A DNA stretch of 64,000 bases from Actinomyces marmotae (GTDB lineage: Bacteria; Actinomycetota; Actinomycetes; Actinomycetales; Actinomycetaceae), in contig NZ_CP053642.1 in assembly GCF_013177295.1 (NCBI RefSeq), positions 1,054,001 through 1,118,000 on the forward strand. Reading direction: 5' to 3'. Positions 15,866-24,364 of this stretch are shown here, in pieces. The notes under the pieces are model-generated. The model saw only the letters and a program-made list of their open reading frames with translations. It made no database searches and had not been told where the DNA came from. Made by a program: the position numbers and the translations under genes. Within the stretch, counting starts at the first letter, position 1. Each line of letters begins with the position of its first letter.

Positions 15866-17218
15866 GTGATGAACAAGCTCGAGGCCACCGCCAGCCCTGG
15901 CACCTGGCGGGATCGTCCCGCCGCGCAGCAGCCCGCCTATCCGGATCCCGGGGCTCTGGCGGCCGTTGGGGAGGACCTGCGCTCGCGCCCGCCGCTCGTG
16001 TTCGCCGGTGAGGTCGACTCCCTGTGCTCCCGCATGGCCCAGGCCGCGCTGGGCCGGGCCTTCGTCCTCATGGGCGGGGATTGCGCGGAGTCCTTCGACG
16101 GCAACACCGCCACGGACATCCGTCTCAAGGTCCAGACCATCCTGCAGATGGCGGCGGTGCTCACCTACGGCGCCTCCACGCCGATCGTCAAGATCGGGCG
16201 CATGGCGGGCCAGTACGCCAAGCCCCGCAGCGCCGACACCGAGACCCGTGATGGCCTGACCCTGCCGTCCTACCGCGGCGACTCGGTCAACGGTCACGCC
16301 TTCACCCTTGAGGCCCGCACACCAGACCCGGCCCGCATGCTCGACGCCTACCTGCGCAGCGGCACCACCCTCAACCTCATCCGCGCCTTCACGATGGGCG
16401 GCTACGCCGATCTGCGCGAGGTCCACTCCTGGAACCGCGGCTTCACCCATAACCCCGCCTACAAGCGCTTCGAGGCCTTCGCCGAGGAGATCGACCGGGC
16501 CATGCGCTTCATGGAGGCCGCCGGGGTCGATTTCGACGCCCTCAAGCAGGTTGAGTTCTACGCCGCCCACGAGGCCCTCCTGCTGGAGTACGAGGACGCC
16601 ATGACCCGGCGCGACTCGCGCACCGGTGACCTCTACGGCACCAGCGCCCACCTGCTGTGGGTCGGTGAGCGCACCCGCGGCGCCGACGACGCCCACGTCG
16701 CCCTCCTGGCGGGCGTGCGCAACCCCGTCGGTGTCAAGGTCGGCCCCACCGCCGAGCCGGGAGAACTGTTGGCCCTCGTCGACCGGCTCAACCCCGATGG
16801 CGAGCCCGGCCGTCTGAGCGTCATCACCCGCATGGGATCGGGACGCGTCCGCGACGCGCTGCCGCCCCTGGTCGAGGCGGTCCGCGCCGACGGGCGCCCC
16901 GTAACCTGGATCACCGACCCCATGCACGGCAACACCATCACCTCCGACAACGGGTACAAGACCCGCCGCTTCGAGGCGATCATGGATGAGGTCCGCGGCT
17001 TCTTCGAGGTCCACAGGGCCCTGGGAACCGTGCCCGGCGGCATCCACGTCGAACTCACCGGCGGGGATGTCACCGAGGTCCTCGGCGGCGGCGAGCGCAT
17101 CGACGAGGCCGGCCTGGCCGAGCGCTATGAGACCCTCGTCGATCCCCGGCTCAACCATCAGCAGTCCCTCGAGATGGCCTTCGAGGTCGCCGAGATGCTC
17201 CAAGCCCACCACGGCTGA
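15866..17218 (+). CDS. aroG: 3-deoxy-7-phosphoheptulonate (DAHP) synthase, class II
   Basis: A 450-residue plant-type enzyme condensing phosphoenolpyruvate and erythrose 4-phosphate, the first step of the shikimate pathway. Class II features include the N-terminal PAAQQPAYPD, FVLMGGDCAESF (metal-binding Cys), KIGRMAGQYAKPRS, GTSAHLLWVGERTRG, GVKVGPTAEP, TDPMHGNT and GGIHVELTG. TATGCT at 15853-15858 lies seven bases before a GTG (15866) that is immediately followed by an ATG (15869). No Shine-Dalgarno is seen, so the mRNA is probably leaderless and either codon may be used. A homologue lies near pknL in mycobacteria. The symbol is the one usual in mycobacteria. Confidence 0.95.
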   Translation: MMNKLEATASPGTWRDRPAAQQPAYPDPGALAAVGEDLRSRPPLVFAGEVDSLCSRMAQAALGRAFVLMGGDCAESFDGNTATDIRLKVQTILQMAAVLTYGASTPIVKIGRMAGQYAKPRSADTETRDGLTLPSYRGDSVNGHAFTLEARTPDPARMLDAYLRSGTTLNLIRAFTMGGYADLREVHSWNRGFTHNPAYKRFEAFAEEIDRAMRFMEAAGVDFDALKQVEFYAAHEALLLEYEDAMTRRDSRTGDLYGTSAHLLWVGERTRGADDAHVALLAGVRNPVGVKVGPTAEPGELLALVDRLNPDGEPGRLSVITRMGSGRVRDALPPLVEAVRADGRPVTWITDPMHGNTITSDNGYKTRRFEAIMDEVRGFFEVHRALGTVPGGIHVELTGGDVTEVLGGGERIDEAGLAERYETLVDPRLNHQQSLEMAFEVAEMLQAHHG

Positions 17219-17296
17219 GCCGGGCCCCGGCATCCAGGAAGGTCTCGAAGGGGATAAGGCTTCGCCGCCGGCGCTAAGAAGCGGCAGGCCGCCCGG

Positions 17297-17302
17297 TAGT
17301 CT
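17297..17302 (+). promoter_or_regulatory. -10 box of the leaderless helical-repeat gene
   Basis: TAGTCT followed by six bases and the ATG at 17309. Confidence 0.5.
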
Positions 17303-17308
17303 CGGCCC

Positions 17309-20300
17309 ATGACCCTTCCCGACGCCGAATCCCTGGCTCGGCAGTTGCCTTCTTTCCCGCATGCCGATCGCGTGCGCGCCCTCGTGCGCTTCGCCCGCGA
17401 CCATGCCGCCGATCCCGCCCTCGGCCCCCTCCTCGACGGCCTCGCCGCCCGCTCCGACTACCACGCCGGCCTCGTCCTGGCCGCCGCCAGGGCGATCGGC
17501 GACGTCAAGCGCGTGCGCGCCCTCAGCCGCAGCGCCGTCCCCGGCACCGATGATCTCGCCACCCGCTACCTCTCTCTGCCCCTGAACCAGCGCCGAGCCG
17601 TGGAGCACCGCATCCGCGCCACGCGGCGCACCGATATGGCCGCGATCCTCCTCGGCCTTCCCCTGGCCGACGCCGACCGCGCCCGCCTCCTCGCCTCCGC
17701 CGACGAGCCCACCGCCCGCTCCCTCATCGCCGACCTCGGCGACCTCCTGCCCAGCCTCGCCGCCCTGGCCCGGCGGCACCCCGGGGTCGTCCTCGATGAG
17801 CTCGCCCGCCGTCTGGAGGACGCCGCCCCCGTCCAGCGCGACCGCGCCTGGGCCTGGGCCCGCACGGCCTACGCCCCGCTCGCCGCCAGCCTGCCCGGCG
17901 GGGTCATCGCCCTGCTCCTGACCGCCGGACCCACCCGCGTCATCCCCGACGGCCTCGACCCCCACCTCGGGCGCCTCCTGCGTCACAATCCCTCCGCCGT
18001 CGGCGCCCTGCTGGCCCGCGCCCCCCACGACGTCGGCCAGCGCCACCTCACCACCGCCAGCGCCCGCCTGGTCAAGAGCCTCCACCGCGCCCTCCACCTG
18101 CTCACCGTCCCCGAGCGCATCGCCCTGGCCCGCGCCGGCCGTGACGACGACGGCCGCCTCGCCGCCATCCTCGCGGCCCTGCCTCCCCGGGATCGCGAGG
18201 AGGTCCTCGACGGCGCTCTCGACGGCATCGACACCACCCACCGCCACTACTCCGACGCCCTCTTGGAGGTTCTGCCCCGAGCCCGGCGCCAGCGCGAGGC
18301 CCAGCGCATGGCGGCCCTGCCCGAGGCCGCCAGCGCCCTCGCCCAGCTCTCGCTCGCCGGATTCCTGCCACCCGACCAGGCCATGCTCCAGGCGGCGCCC
18401 CGCATCCACGCCCTGGGCGCGGAGGAGCGCGCCCAGGCCTGGGCCGCCCTCATCGCCTCCGCCGGGCGCGGCCGCGACGCCGACGCGCTCACCGACGTCC
18501 TCCTGCGACTCGGCGCCCTCGACCACGAGCAGGACCCCGTTCGCCTCGTCGTCGCCAGGGCCCTGGCCTCCATCCCGCTGTCCGTCCTGGCCAACTGCCC
18601 CCTGACACCCCTGGAGGGCTTCACCCGCGCGGCCGTGCGCGCCCAGGACGCCTCCACTGCCACTCAGTGGACCCTGCAGGGCCTCGCCTGGGCCCTGATC
18701 GACCACGCTATCGCCACCGGGGGCTCTCCCACCGCCCCCGCGCGACTCCTCGAGGCCGCCGTCGGCGACGAGCCGCGCCTGTGGCACCCGCCGATCACCC
18801 CCGGGCGCGCCCTGGCCGCCGCCGCCGTCGAGGCCCTCGCCAAGCGGCTTCGCGAGGAGTCCCTCGCGGGGGAGTGCGGCCTCCTCCTCGACCTCCACTC
18901 CGCCCTCGGCCGCCGGGCGAACGGCGATCGTCTGCTCGACTCCCTCCTCGTGCAGGCGCTCGACTCACCCGTCGCCGCGGACCGCCTGGGGGCCGCCGTC
19001 GCCTGGCTGGCCGACCCCGCCACCCGCGGTGAGCGCGTGGCCGAGCTCGTGCGCCGCGATGAGTCCTTCGCCGCCCTGCGCCCCGTCACCGATGCCATCG
19101 CCACCATGCGGCAGGACCTCGTCGAGATCCTCTTCCTCGACCGCCCGCTGCGGGGCCGCTTCTGGCACCGCGAGCACACCTACCTGGCGCTCCTTCCCAA
19201 GGGCGCCCGCGGCTGGGACCCCGAGCACCTCGCCTCCTACGCCTCCGCCCTGCGCCGTCGCATCGACGCGCGCACCACCACCCGCCCTGAGCGCCACTGC
19301 GCCCTGATCGCCCTGGCGCGCATCCCGGCCACCACCGTTGAGGACCTGCGGCCCTGGCTCGACGACGGCGCCCCCGAGACCCGCGCCTCCGCCCTGGGGG
19401 CCCTCGCCCACCTGTCCGACCCCGAGGCCGCCCTGCGCGAGATCGTCCACCACGCCGGGGAGGACTGGGCCCGCACCGCCTTCGACGGCGCCATGGCCTG
19501 CGCGGCGCGCCTCGACCCGGCCATGGCCTCCAAGATCCTCACCAGCGCGCTGTCCGGTCCCATCCGCATGAGCGCTCGCAAAGAGGCCCTGCGCGTCCTC
19601 GCCCGCCTCCACCGCCCCGCGGACCTGCCCACCCTCACCGGTGCCGCCATGGCGCGCGACACCCGCCCCGATGTGCGCTTGGCCGCCGCCCGCGCCATGA
19701 TCGCCTGGCTCGACGCCCCCGAGGCCTGGACGATCCTGGCCCACGTGGCCACCGAGGGCCGCGACGCCGCTCTCGCCCTGTCGGCAACATCGCCCCGGCA
19801 TGTCGCCGACCGCCATCGTCCGCGCTACGCCCGCCTCCTCCTCGCCGCCGCCCGCGAGCCCGAGCTCATCGCGGCCCTGGGGGAGTGGGGCGACGTCCTG
19901 CCGGACCTGCCCAGGTTCCTGGAGAGCATCGTTCGCGACGGCGCCCCCGCCGAGTCCGCCGCCGCGATCATCGCGATCGCCGGGCACAGCGCGCTGTCGG
20001 CCGACTGGAGCGAGCACCTGGCGGTCCTGCGCCGGCTCGCGCGCGGCGCCGCGCCCAACGCCCAGCCCGAGGCGGATCCGCCTCACCCGCGCCGCATGGA
20101 GAGCCTCGCCGCCGCCATGATCCCTGACGATGGCGCCTCCCTCCGCTGGCACCGCGAGCATCTGGAGGCCATGAGCGCCCTGCTTGAGGACATCGAGCGC
20201 GACTCCCGCCCGCTCGGCGCTCCCTGGGCCAGTCGCCTGGCCGCCACCGACTGGGAGGACGAGGCCGCGTGCCTGGCCTCCCTGGAGCGCCTGGCCGGGG

Positions 20301-20593
20301 CCACCGGCGACGCGAGCCTCGCCGGGGAGCTCGTCAAAGCCGCCGCCGCGGCGCTGAAGCGCGCCCGCCGACTGCGCCTCCTGCCCGAGTCCGGCATCCC
20401 CATCAGCACCGCCGATGCCCTCCTGCGCCGTCAGGACGCCGCCGGCGCCGCTCTCGCCCTGGCCATCGTCACCGCCCAGGGGCAGGCCCTCGGCTGGCCG
20501 GAGCCCTGGCGCGACCGACTGCGCGAACTGCGCGGCAACGGCACGGGGATCATCGCCCTCCTGGCGCGCCGGGCGCGCGCAGCCGCTGAGTGA
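17309..20593 (+). CDS. Very large helical-repeat (HEAT-like) protein of unknown function
   Basis: A 1,094-residue soluble protein with no signal peptide or membrane segment. It is built almost entirely of short amphipathic helices rich in Ala, Leu, Arg and Asp. Spaced units such as APETRASALGALAHLSDPEA and ARDTRPDVRLAAARAMIAWL resemble HEAT/armadillo repeats, clearest between about residues 650 and 830. No catalytic motif is recognised. Such solenoids usually act as scaffolds or bind peptides or nucleic acid. It is transcribed alone, in the aroG-pknL interval, convergent with the kinase gene. Composition matches the neighbours, so recent transfer is unlikely. Confidence 0.8.
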   Translation: MTLPDAESLARQLPSFPHADRVRALVRFARDHAADPALGPLLDGLAARSDYHAGLVLAAARAIGDVKRVRALSRSAVPGTDDLATRYLSLPLNQRRAVEHRIRATRRTDMAAILLGLPLADADRARLLASADEPTARSLIADLGDLLPSLAALARRHPGVVLDELARRLEDAAPVQRDRAWAWARTAYAPLAASLPGGVIALLLTAGPTRVIPDGLDPHLGRLLRHNPSAVGALLARAPHDVGQRHLTTASARLVKSLHRALHLLTVPERIALARAGRDDDGRLAAILAALPPRDREEVLDGALDGIDTTHRHYSDALLEVLPRARRQREAQRMAALPEAASALAQLSLAGFLPPDQAMLQAAPRIHALGAEERAQAWAALIASAGRGRDADALTDVLLRLGALDHEQDPVRLVVARALASIPLSVLANCPLTPLEGFTRAAVRAQDASTATQWTLQGLAWALIDHAIATGGSPTAPARLLEAAVGDEPRLWHPPITPGRALAAAAVEALAKRLREESLAGECGLLLDLHSALGRRANGDRLLDSLLVQALDSPVAADRLGAAVAWLADPATRGERVAELVRRDESFAALRPVTDAIATMRQDLVEILFLDRPLRGRFWHREHTYLALLPKGARGWDPEHLASYASALRRRIDARTTTRPERHCALIALARIPATTVEDLRPWLDDGAPETRASALGALAHLSDPEAALREIVHHAGEDWARTAFDGAMACAARLDPAMASKILTSALSGPIRMSARKEALRVLARLHRPADLPTLTGAAMARDTRPDVRLAAARAMIAWLDAPEAWTILAHVATEGRDAALALSATSPRHVADRHRPRYARLLLAAAREPELIAALGEWGDVLPDLPRFLESIVRDGAPAESAAAIIAIAGHSALSADWSEHLAVLRRLARGAAPNAQPEADPPHPRRMESLAAAMIPDDGASLRWHREHLEAMSALLEDIERDSRPLGAPWASRLAATDWEDEAACLASLERLAGATGDASLAGELVKAAAAALKRARRLRLLPESGIPISTADALLRRQDAAGAALALAIVTAQGQALGWPEPWRDRLRELRGNGTGIIALLARRARAAAE

Positions 20594-20634
20594 GCCGTCT
20601 GGGCCTCCCGGCGCCCGCCCGGTCGCGGGACTCG

Positions 20635-20656
20635 CCGACGCGTCTGGCCGCGTCGG
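20635..20656. terminator. Hairpin between convergent genes
   Basis: An 8-bp perfect stem (20635-20642 with 20649-20656) with a 6-base loop lies between the helical-repeat gene (+) and the kinase gene (-). Confidence 0.45.
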
Positions 20657-20674
20657 TCGATCACCGGGGCGGCG

Positions 20675-22885
20675 TCACTTGATGCGCACGATCACCGTGG
20701 AGCCCTCGGCGGCCTGCTCGCCTTTGGCGGGCTTGGTGTAGTCGACCTCGCCGAAGACGTGGCCCGTCCAGGCCTTGTCCACCTGCGTCTCGAAGCCGGC
20801 GTCCTTGAGGGTCTTCCTCGCCTCGCTCTCGGACTTCCCCGTCACATCGGGGACGGTGACCATCTTCGGGCCCTGCGAGATCACGAGCGCGACGGTGTCG
20901 CCCTTGTGGACGCCGCTGGCGCCCTTCCTCGGCGACTGCGAGATGACGCGGCCCTCCTTGACCGATTTGTCATTGGCCCTGGTCGGGATGCCCATCTCCA
21001 GGCCAGCGGCCTTGATGGCCTTGCGTGCCTCCTCCTCGGTCTTGCCGACGACGTCGGGCACCGTGGCCGAGGGGCGCCCCTTGGAGACCGTGATGTTGAC
21101 GGTCGAACCCTTGTCCAGGGACTGGCCCGCCCCCGGATCGGTGGAGATCACCATGCCGGGGGCCACGGAGGAGGAGTGCTCCTTCGAGGTCTGGCCCACT
21201 GTCAGGCCCGCGTCGATGATGGCGGTCTGGGCGTCGTGCTCGGTCCTGCCCACGACGTCCGGCACGGTCTTCCGCTCAACGCCGAGCGAGACGACGGTCT
21301 GGATGCGCGCCCCGACGGTCACCGAGGTGCCGCCCGCCGGCGTGGCCGAGATGATCGTGCCGGCCGGGACGGAGTCGGAGTAGACCTTGGTCGGCTCGGC
21401 CCACACCAGTCCCGCCCCGGAGACGGCGGCACTGGCCTCCTCCGTGGTCATGCCCTCGATCCTGGGGACGCTGACCCGGCGCCCCGGGCCGGCGGCGAAG
21501 TACCAGGCGCCCGCGCCGCCCATCGCGCCAAGGACGGCGAGCGCGCCACCCGCGATGAGGAGGCGGCGACCGAGGAGCCCGGCCGCGCGCGCGTCGGGAT
21601 CCTTCTCGCCGTCGGCATCATCGCCGCTCGTGCTGGAGATCGAGCCGATCGGCAGGGAAACCGTGCGCATACCGGCGCTGGGAGTGATGGCGCCCGGATC
21701 GAGGGGGCTCCGGGGCAGGCGGGCCGTCAGCGAGGCCTCGGCGGGCGTGGCCGCGCTGGCGGAGACTCCCGCGCTGGCGGGGCTGGGAGCGTCGGCCGGG
21801 CTCGCCGCGCCGGGCGCGCCCGCCGAGTCGGCGGCACCGTCAGCGCTGCCCGCGCTGCCGGCACTGCCCGCGCTGCCGGCACTGCCCGCCACATCCGCGC
21901 TGGTCGTCTCCGCGCCGCTGCTCGCCCCGGGCGGGGAGGTGGCCCGGCTGGCGCCCTCCTCACCGGCCGCGCCCATGGCGGCGCTCAGCATGGCGCCGAT
22001 CGCCGCGGCGGCGCCGGTGGCCGGCGCGCCGTCGGCCCCGGCCTCATCCACGGCCTCAGCGGCCGCCTCCCTCACCGCGCGCAGCGCGTCGTCGGCGTTG
22101 GCGAGCCGCTCCTGCGGGGCCCGTGCGGTCATCGAGGCTACGAGCCCGTCAACGGCGGCCGGTATCCCATCGGCGCGCGTCGAGGGCGCGGGGATGTTCT
22201 CGTGAACGTTGCGGAAGGCGATCTGGATCGGGGTGTCGGCGCTGAACGGCTGCTCGCCGGTGAGCAGCTCGAAGAGCATGACCCCCACCGAGTAGACGTC
22301 GGCGCGCGGCGTGGAGGCCCCGGAGGTGATGAGCTCGGGGGCGAGGTAGGCCACCGTCCCCAGGATGTTGCCCGTGGAGGTCTGGGTGGCCTCCGTGACC
22401 GCCCGGGCCAGACCGAAGTCGGCGACCTTCGGCACGGAGCCGTCCGCCGGCAGCAGGACGTTCTCCGGCTTGATGTCCCGGTGCATGAGGCCGGCGCGGT
22501 GCGCGGCGCCCAGCGGCCGGAGCACGTGGCTGGTCATCTCCAGGGCCTCGGCGACCGTCAGGGGGCCCGAGGCGATGCGGTCCCGCAGGGTGGGCCCGGG
22601 CACGTACTCCATGATGATGTAGGCGATGCCGTCGATCGCGCCCTGGTCGTAGACCGCGACGACGCCGGGATTGGATAGCCGCGCCGCGGCCCTGGCCTCC
22701 CTGCGGAAGCGGGCGACGAAGTCGGGGGAGTCCGCCAGGTGGGCGTGCATGAGCTTGAGGGCGACATCACGCTCAAGACGGCGGTCATGAGCCTTGTAGA
22801 CCGTGGCCATGCCGCCGCGCGCCACTCGCTGGCCGACCTCGTAGCGAGAGTCGACGATCCGGCCAGTCAGGGGGTCGTGGGACAC
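20675..22885 (-). CDS. PASTA-domain Ser/Thr protein kinase (PknL/Stk1 type)
   Basis: A 736-residue transmembrane receptor kinase. The cytoplasmic kinase domain (about residues 14-280) has the Gly loop VARGGMATVYKA, catalytic Lys in DVALKL, HRDIKPENVLL, ADFGLA and the APE-like YLAPELI. A 160-residue Ala/Ser/Gly-rich linker includes a run of GSA repeats. One membrane segment (about 441-463) leads to four extracellular PASTA repeats (VPDVVGKTEEEARKAI type) that sense cell-wall muropeptides. GTG at 22885 is chosen because TACAAT lies six bases upstream. The neighbours aroG and the prenyl synthase match the setting of mycobacterial pknL. Confidence 0.93.
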   Translation of the reverse strand: MSHDPLTGRIVDSRYEVGQRVARGGMATVYKAHDRRLERDVALKLMHAHLADSPDFVARFRREARAAARLSNPGVVAVYDQGAIDGIAYIIMEYVPGPTLRDRIASGPLTVAEALEMTSHVLRPLGAAHRAGLMHRDIKPENVLLPADGSVPKVADFGLARAVTEATQTSTGNILGTVAYLAPELITSGASTPRADVYSVGVMLFELLTGEQPFSADTPIQIAFRNVHENIPAPSTRADGIPAAVDGLVASMTARAPQERLANADDALRAVREAAAEAVDEAGADGAPATGAAAAIGAMLSAAMGAAGEEGASRATSPPGASSGAETTSADVAGSAGSAGSAGSAGSADGAADSAGAPGAASPADAPSPASAGVSASAATPAEASLTARLPRSPLDPGAITPSAGMRTVSLPIGSISSTSGDDADGEKDPDARAAGLLGRRLLIAGGALAVLGAMGGAGAWYFAAGPGRRVSVPRIEGMTTEEASAAVSGAGLVWAEPTKVYSDSVPAGTIISATPAGGTSVTVGARIQTVVSLGVERKTVPDVVGRTEHDAQTAIIDAGLTVGQTSKEHSSSVAPGMVISTDPGAGQSLDKGSTVNITVSKGRPSATVPDVVGKTEEEARKAIKAAGLEMGIPTRANDKSVKEGRVISQSPRKGASGVHKGDTVALVISQGPKMVTVPDVTGKSESEARKTLKDAGFETQVDKAWTGHVFGEVDYTKPAKGEQAAEGSTVIVRIK

Positions 22886-22891
22886 GACGGC

Positions 22892-22897
22892 ATTGTA
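22892..22897 (-). promoter_or_regulatory. -10 box of the leaderless kinase gene
   Basis: TACAAT, six bases, then GTG; there is no ribosome-binding site. It is the closest to consensus of the leaderless boxes here. Confidence 0.55.
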
Positions 22898-22948
22898 TGG
22901 GGCCCGGGAGCCCGCGCCGGACCGCAGCGCCGGGGCGGCCCGCATGGG

Positions 22949-24100
22949 TCAGGCGCTGCGGTCGGTCAGCAGGGAGATGACGGAGGCCAGGTCGGCGGCG
23001 GCGCTCCTGGAGAGCCCCGCTTCCGCGGTGATGAGCGCCTCGAGCGCCCGGCGCGCCCGCTCGGCGTGCGCCTCGATCCTCTCCTCGTGCGCGGCCCGGG
23101 CCCCGCACTCCTCGATGATCGCTGCGGCCGCGGCGATCTCCCCAGCATCCGCCCGGGCGTTGGCCAGGACGCGGCGCAGGACCGCCCTGCCCCCGGCGTC
23201 GCAGCGCTGCCAGGCCAGCGCCAGTAGCACCGTCCGCTTGCCCTCGCGCAGGTCGTCCCCGGCGGGCTTGCCCGTATGGGCGGGGTCGCCGAAGACCCCG
23301 AGCTCGTCGTCGCGCAGTTGGAAGGCGACCCCGGCGGCCTCGCCCAACTCCGCGAGGCGGCGGGCCCCCTCGCCCCCGGGCGGCAGCCCCCCCAGGAGCG
23401 CGCCGATGAGCAGGGGGCGCATGACGGAGTAGCGGGCCGACTTGCGCAGGACCACGGCCAGGGCGGCCTCCTCCATCGCCCGCCCGGCGGCGGCGTGATC
23501 CGCGCCCTCATCGGGCAGGGGCAGGGACTCCGCCCGCACGTCCAGGTACTGGCCGAGCGCCACCTCCTCCGTCATGGCGTCGAAGGCGGCCCGCGCCGCC
23601 GCCCGGGTCCCCCGCGGGCACTGGGCGAGGGCCGCCCCGAGTTCGACGCCCGCGGCGGACAGGAGCAGGTCCCCCAGGAGGATCGCCGCGCTGCGGCCGT
23701 GCGCCTCCGCGTCGCCGAGCCAGTGGGAGCCCCGGTGGGCGGTGGCGAAGCGGCGGTGGGCCGCGGGCAGGCCCCGGCGGGTCAGCGCCGCGTCGATGAC
23801 GTCATCGTGGATGAGGGCGCTGGCCTGGTAGAGCTCCAGGGCGGCGCCCAGGCCGGCGCAGGCTCGCCCGGACAGGACATCCTCTCGGCGCGCGCCATCA
23901 GTGGTCGCGGACAGGGCGATGGCGGCCAGCACGGCCCGCATCCGCTTGCCGCCCCGCAGCAGATCGGCGGCGGCGTCGAGGAGCTCGGCCGCGGCGGGCC
24001 CGGCATCGGACCACTCGTCCCTCCGCTCGGCGATCGCCTGCGAGAGGCGCTCGTCCACTGCCTGGCGCACGAGGCTCATCGTGCGGTCGATCTGCGTCAT
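22949..24100 (-). CDS. Polyprenyl (geranylgeranyl-type) diphosphate synthase
   Basis: A 383-residue trans-prenyltransferase that elongates allylic diphosphates with isopentenyl diphosphate. It has GGKRMRAVL near residue 50, the first Asp-rich motif in [15 protein letters not shown], and the second in [13 protein letters not shown] followed by [14 protein letters not shown]. The second motif keeps two Asp but ends in Gly, as in many actinobacterial family members. Chain length cannot be predicted safely. Products may feed menaquinone or the lipid carriers used in wall synthesis. The ATG has TAACCT six bases upstream and no Shine-Dalgarno. The kinase gene follows on the same strand, with its own promoter. 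Confidence 0.92.
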   Translation of the reverse strand: MTQIDRTMSLVRQAVDERLSQAIAERRDEWSDAGPAAAELLDAAADLLRGGKRMRAVLAAIALSATTDGARREDVLSGRACAGLGAALELYQASALIHDDVIDAALTRRGLPAAHRRFATAHRGSHWLGDAEAHGRSAAILLGDLLLSAAGVELGAALAQCPRGTRAAARAAFDAMTEEVALGQYLDVRAESLPLPDEGADHAAAGRAMEEAALAVVLRKSARYSVMRPLLIGALLGGLPPGGEGARRLAELGEAAGVAFQLRDDELGVFGDPAHTGKPAGDDLREGKRTVLLALAWQRCDAGGRAVLRRVLANARADAGEIAAAAAIIEECGARAAHEERIEAHAERARRALEALITAEAGLSRSAAADLASVISLLTDRSA

Positions 24101-24106
24101 GGCGCC

Positions 24107-24112
24107 AGGTTA
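24107..24112 (-). promoter_or_regulatory. -10 box of the leaderless prenyl synthase gene
   Basis: TAACCT, then six bases, then ATG on the minus strand. Confidence 0.5.
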
Positions 24113-24243
24113 GTGGCAAAGACGGCGGCAGTCGCGGGAGAGGCGACGCGGGCCCCAGGCGGTCGGCTGATCCCGGGGGCGCCCGCCTGGGGCCGCCGAG
24201 CACCACTGCGCTGGGCCGATGCCGGGCGCAGCGGGAATAAACG

Positions 24244-24249
24244 CTACAA
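24244..24249 (+). promoter_or_regulatory. -10 box upstream of the sigma factor gene
   Basis: TACAAT predicts a transcript start near 24256 and a leader of about 110 bases before the GTG at 24365. No convincing -35 box is seen. Confidence 0.45.
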
Positions 24250-24364
24250 TTGCTGGGTTGCCCGCTGCGATGGTGGTGGACTGCGCCCGGTTCCCGGAAT
24301 GGAGATGAGGGGAGCCGAGGGGCTGGTCGGCCGCCGAGCAGAATCCCCACGTGAAAGGTGCCCC

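Noticed and set aside
15713..18898. A 1,061-codon open frame on the minus strand opposite DAHP synthase and the helical-repeat gene.
   Set aside because: It is a shadow: composition is GGxGxG-like with no domain, and DAHP synthase on the other strand is unmistakable.
23276..24364. The 363-codon upstream extension of the sigma factor open frame.
   Set aside because: It runs antisense through the prenyl synthase gene; a GAAAGG-preceded GTG at 24365 gives a normal sigma factor start.
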